15,098 nucleotides of DNA from Syntrophobacterales bacterium (GTDB lineage: Bacteria > Desulfobacterota > Syntrophorhabdia > Syntrophorhabdales > WCHB1-27): positions 1-15,098 of the forward strand of contig JADGQN010000068.1 of NCBI GenBank assembly GCA_017881765.1, read 5' to 3'. A program made the translations under genes and the position numbers. A model generated the notes under the pieces. It did no database searches, was not told the DNA's origin, and was given only the letters and a program-made list of their open reading frames with translations. Shown here in pieces: positions 13,177 to 15,098 of this stretch. Within the stretch, counting starts at the first letter, position 1, and each line of letters opens with the position of its first letter.

Positions 13177-15098
13177 ATGACGTCTGATGGCAAAGGACAG
13201 GGCTCATCGAAAGAGGTCGATTTTACCGACATTCCCCTTCTGGCGGACCTTGACAGAATCAGGCTTGCGGAGCTGATACCCAGCACTGAACAGATCCATG
13301 TGAAGTCAGGGGAGATCCTGTACAGGGCGGAAGATCCTGGTGACGCCCTTTACATCATCGTCGATGGAATAGTGCGGATATTTTTGCGGCCCGGTGGACA
13401 GTCACTGGAGATCGCGTGCCTGGGGCCCGGAGATTGGTTCGGAGAACTGGCGCTGCTGACGGGGGAGCCGCGAACCACCGATGCCGAGGCCCAGACGGAC
13501 CTGATCCTGTTAAAACTCTCCCGAAATAATTTTAATCAACTGATCAAAAAACACCCATCCCTGGGAGTAAGTCTCGCTGGTCTGTTAGCGGCAAAGCTGG
13601 CCTCGGCCAATGTGGTCATGCGAGGGACCGCAGGAGCATCTGTACGATCAGGACCCTCCGCGGCTCAACCCGGTACACGGACCGTAGCACCGATACCACC
13701 TGTTGTCACGAAGGCAACGTTATTCCAGGGCGCCCGCAAATGGTCGAAAGACAGGCGATTCTTAGCGCTTTGTGTTACCGTGTTTCTGTGCGTCCCGTCT
13801 GCACTTTGGCTGCGCACGACGGGCCTCGGCACCCCTCGCACTATGCTTTTCGAGCTGCTGCTCGCTGCCACTATCCTGTGGAGTACGAACGCATTCTCCT
13901 TTCACACGGTTTCAATCGGCCTGCCGGTCGTTGCGGTCCTGCTCGGTATCACCAAGCCTGCTTTGGCTTTTTCGGGCTTCTCCAGTTCCACGTGGTTTCT
14001 CGTTCTCGCCGTGTTCGGCATATCAGCCTCTATCGCAAAGACCGGCCTTCTCTACCGGGTGACCCTCTTGATGATCAAGCGTTTTCCACGGAACTATTTT
14101 GGACAGGCCTTTGCGGTGGCATTTTCAGGCCTGCTCTTAACACCGATCATCCCTTCTCCCAATGGCAGGTTAGCGCTTGCCAGCCCGCTCATATTGACGC
14201 TCGCTGAAATCCTCGGTTACAAGAAAGGGAGCGGCGGAGCCGTTGGCCTTGCCATGGCAAGCTTCCTGGGCCATGGCAACATGACCATTATGTTTATGAA
14301 TGGTTCATTCGTCTGTTTCTTCATGTTAGGCCTTCTGCCACCCGACGTCGGTTCCACCATAACCTGGGGCTATTGGTTTAAAGTGGCCTGGCCCCTTTCG
14401 ACTTTTTATTTTTGCGCTGCTTATCTTGCGATCATTGCCCTGTATCGCCCCACTGAAACGAAAGAGCTGGTCCCCTCGGTGGCCGATGCGCAGTTGCGGA
14501 CGCTCGGCCCTATGACCATGGAGGAGAAGGTTTGTCTTCTTGCCGTCTTCACTTCGCTCGCAGGCTTCCTGACGCAGTCGTGGCACCATATTGATGGGGC
14601 CTGGATAGCGATGTTATGCCTCCTCATTCTCTTTGCAACCTCAGTGCTCGACCAGACCACGCTCCGCGCCTCCATAGACTGGGCCTTTCTTATTTCTCTC
14701 GGGGCCTTGATAGGCTTCGGCAACGTTATATCCACCAGCGGCCTTCCGGAAATCGTCGCAGGTACCGCAAAGCCTTATCTGCAATTTCTTGTCGGCAGCA
14801 AGTTGCTCTTCCTTCTTGTTATAACGGTGAGCGTGGTCCTGATTCGGTTCATATTGCCGGCCTTTCCTTCCCTGGTAGTCTGCATTCTGGCGCTTCTGCC
14901 GATCAGCGCCGCTCTGGAAATCAGCCCATTTGTCATCGGATTGATCGTGCTTCTCGTGAACGAGCCCTGGTTGTTACCGCACCAGAGCATGATCTTCCAA
15001 ACCCTTTTGTCGAGCACGGAGGGACGGCTTTTCGATCATCCGCAGACCGTGAAGTTCGGGCTCATCCACATCCTGATCTCCCTCGTCGCCATTACCCT
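13177..15098 (+). CDS. Cyclic-nucleotide-binding domain fused to a DASS/SLC13-like permease (3' end cut)
   Basis: The frame is open from ATG 13177 to the window end (640 codons, no stop). Residues about 17-135 form a cyclic-nucleotide-binding domain: VKSGEILYRAEDPGDALYIIVDGIVRIFL, then the phosphate-binding cassette FGELALLTGEPRTT (88-101, Arg99). An Ala/Pro/Gly-rich linker runs to about 190. From about residue 194 the protein is a multi-span membrane transporter of the ion-transporter superfamily, resembling DASS/SLC13 anion permeases. It has LLTPIIPSPNGRLALASPL (320-338) where relatives carry SNT-type motifs, and NEPWLLPHQSM in the second half. The substrate is unknown. GGAGGAA lies ten bases before the ATG. 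The repeat element is immediately upstream, and the gene is divergent from DUF3786-lpxC. Confidence 0.88.
   Translation, partial: MTSDGKGQGSSKEVDFTDIPLLADLDRIRLAELIPSTEQIHVKSGEILYRAEDPGDALYIIVDGIVRIFLRPGGQSLEIACLGPGDWFGELALLTGEPRTTDAEAQTDLILLKLSRNNFNQLIKKHPSLGVSLAGLLAAKLASANVVMRGTAGASVRSGPSAAQPGTRTVAPIPPVVTKATLFQGARKWSKDRRFLALCVTVFLCVPSALWLRTTGLGTPRTMLFELLLAATILWSTNAFSFHTVSIGLPVVAVLLGITKPALAFSGFSSSTWFLVLAVFGISASIAKTGLLYRVTLLMIKRFPRNYFGQAFAVAFSGLLLTPIIPSPNGRLALASPLILTLAEILGYKKGSGGAVGLAMASFLGHGNMTIMFMNGSFVCFFMLGLLPPDVGSTITWGYWFKVAWPLSTFYFCAAYLAIIALYRPTETKELVPSVADAQLRTLGPMTMEEKVCLLAVFTSLAGFLTQSWHHIDGAWIAMLCLLILFATSVLDQTTLRASIDWAFLISLGALIGFGNVISTSGLPEIVAGTAKPYLQFLVGSKLLFLLVITVSVVLIRFILPAFPSLVVCILALLPISAALEISPFVIGLIVLLVNEPWLLPHQSMIFQTLLSSTEGRLFDHPQTVKFGLIHILISLVAIT

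Noticed and set aside
13740..14207. Open frames overlapping the CNMP-permease gene, suggesting a frameshift
   Set aside because: The frame from 13177 reads through without a stop and gives continuous membrane segments, so the others are shadows.

Overview
The window reads as chromosomal DNA of an obligately anaerobic, Gram-negative bacterium. The evidence is an oxygen-sensitive class III ribonucleotide reductase with its radical-SAM activase, a 2-oxoacid:ferredoxin oxidoreductase subunit, molybdopterin cofactor genes, LpxC (lipid A synthesis) and a DUF3786 protein. Together these suggest a former Deltaproteobacterium (Desulfobacterota/Thermodesulfobacteriota), perhaps of the Syntrophorhabdus/Syntrophus kind. 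This placement is inference from gene content and was not tested. No tRNA, rRNA, transposase, integrase or CRISPR array was seen.

Layout. Positions 1-122 hold the start of a minus-strand lipoprotein. A terminal-inverted-repeat element (172-350) separates it from a plus-strand RutB-like cysteine hydrolase. Positions 1229-5065 are a minus-strand operon read in the order nrdD, a glutaredoxin-like gene, nrdG and an orphan Cas6-like gene. It is headed by a promoter with a pair of NrdR-type boxes (5077-5122). Upstream on the same strand are a galT-like gene and a small two-helix membrane protein. Positions 6470-8466 (plus) hold cysS and an overlapping orphan ferredoxin-oxidoreductase gamma subunit. 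Positions 8679-10887 (plus) hold an overlapping set of NUDIX hydrolase, MoeA-like and MobB genes. Positions 11007-12862 (minus) hold a DUF3786 gene coupled by a 4-base overlap to a gene that fuses a response-regulator receiver domain to LpxC. A second copy of the inverted-repeat element (12984-13109) precedes a plus-strand gene, cut by the window end, that fuses a cyclic-nucleotide-binding domain to a DASS/SLC13-like permease.

How the genes work together. The nrdD cluster carries the reductase, a likely dithiol reductant and the activase under probable NrdR control. The galT, cysS and gamma-subunit genes are housekeeping or metabolic genes without a common theme. MoeA-like and MobB act late in molybdenum cofactor assembly. 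The receiver-LpxC and CNMP-permease fusions both attach a regulatory domain directly to an enzyme or transporter.

Two kinds of repeat sit between genes. One is a 126-179 bp element with about 20 bp terminal inverted repeats; its two copies show a compensatory change in their ends. The other is tandem 7-base units of the GGGTCAC type, arranged as facing arms around 90-140 bp spacers. One arm has been absorbed into the 3' end of mobB. The leading items for follow-up are the receiver-LpxC fusion, the orphan Cas6 in the ribonucleotide reductase operon, and the two repeat families.
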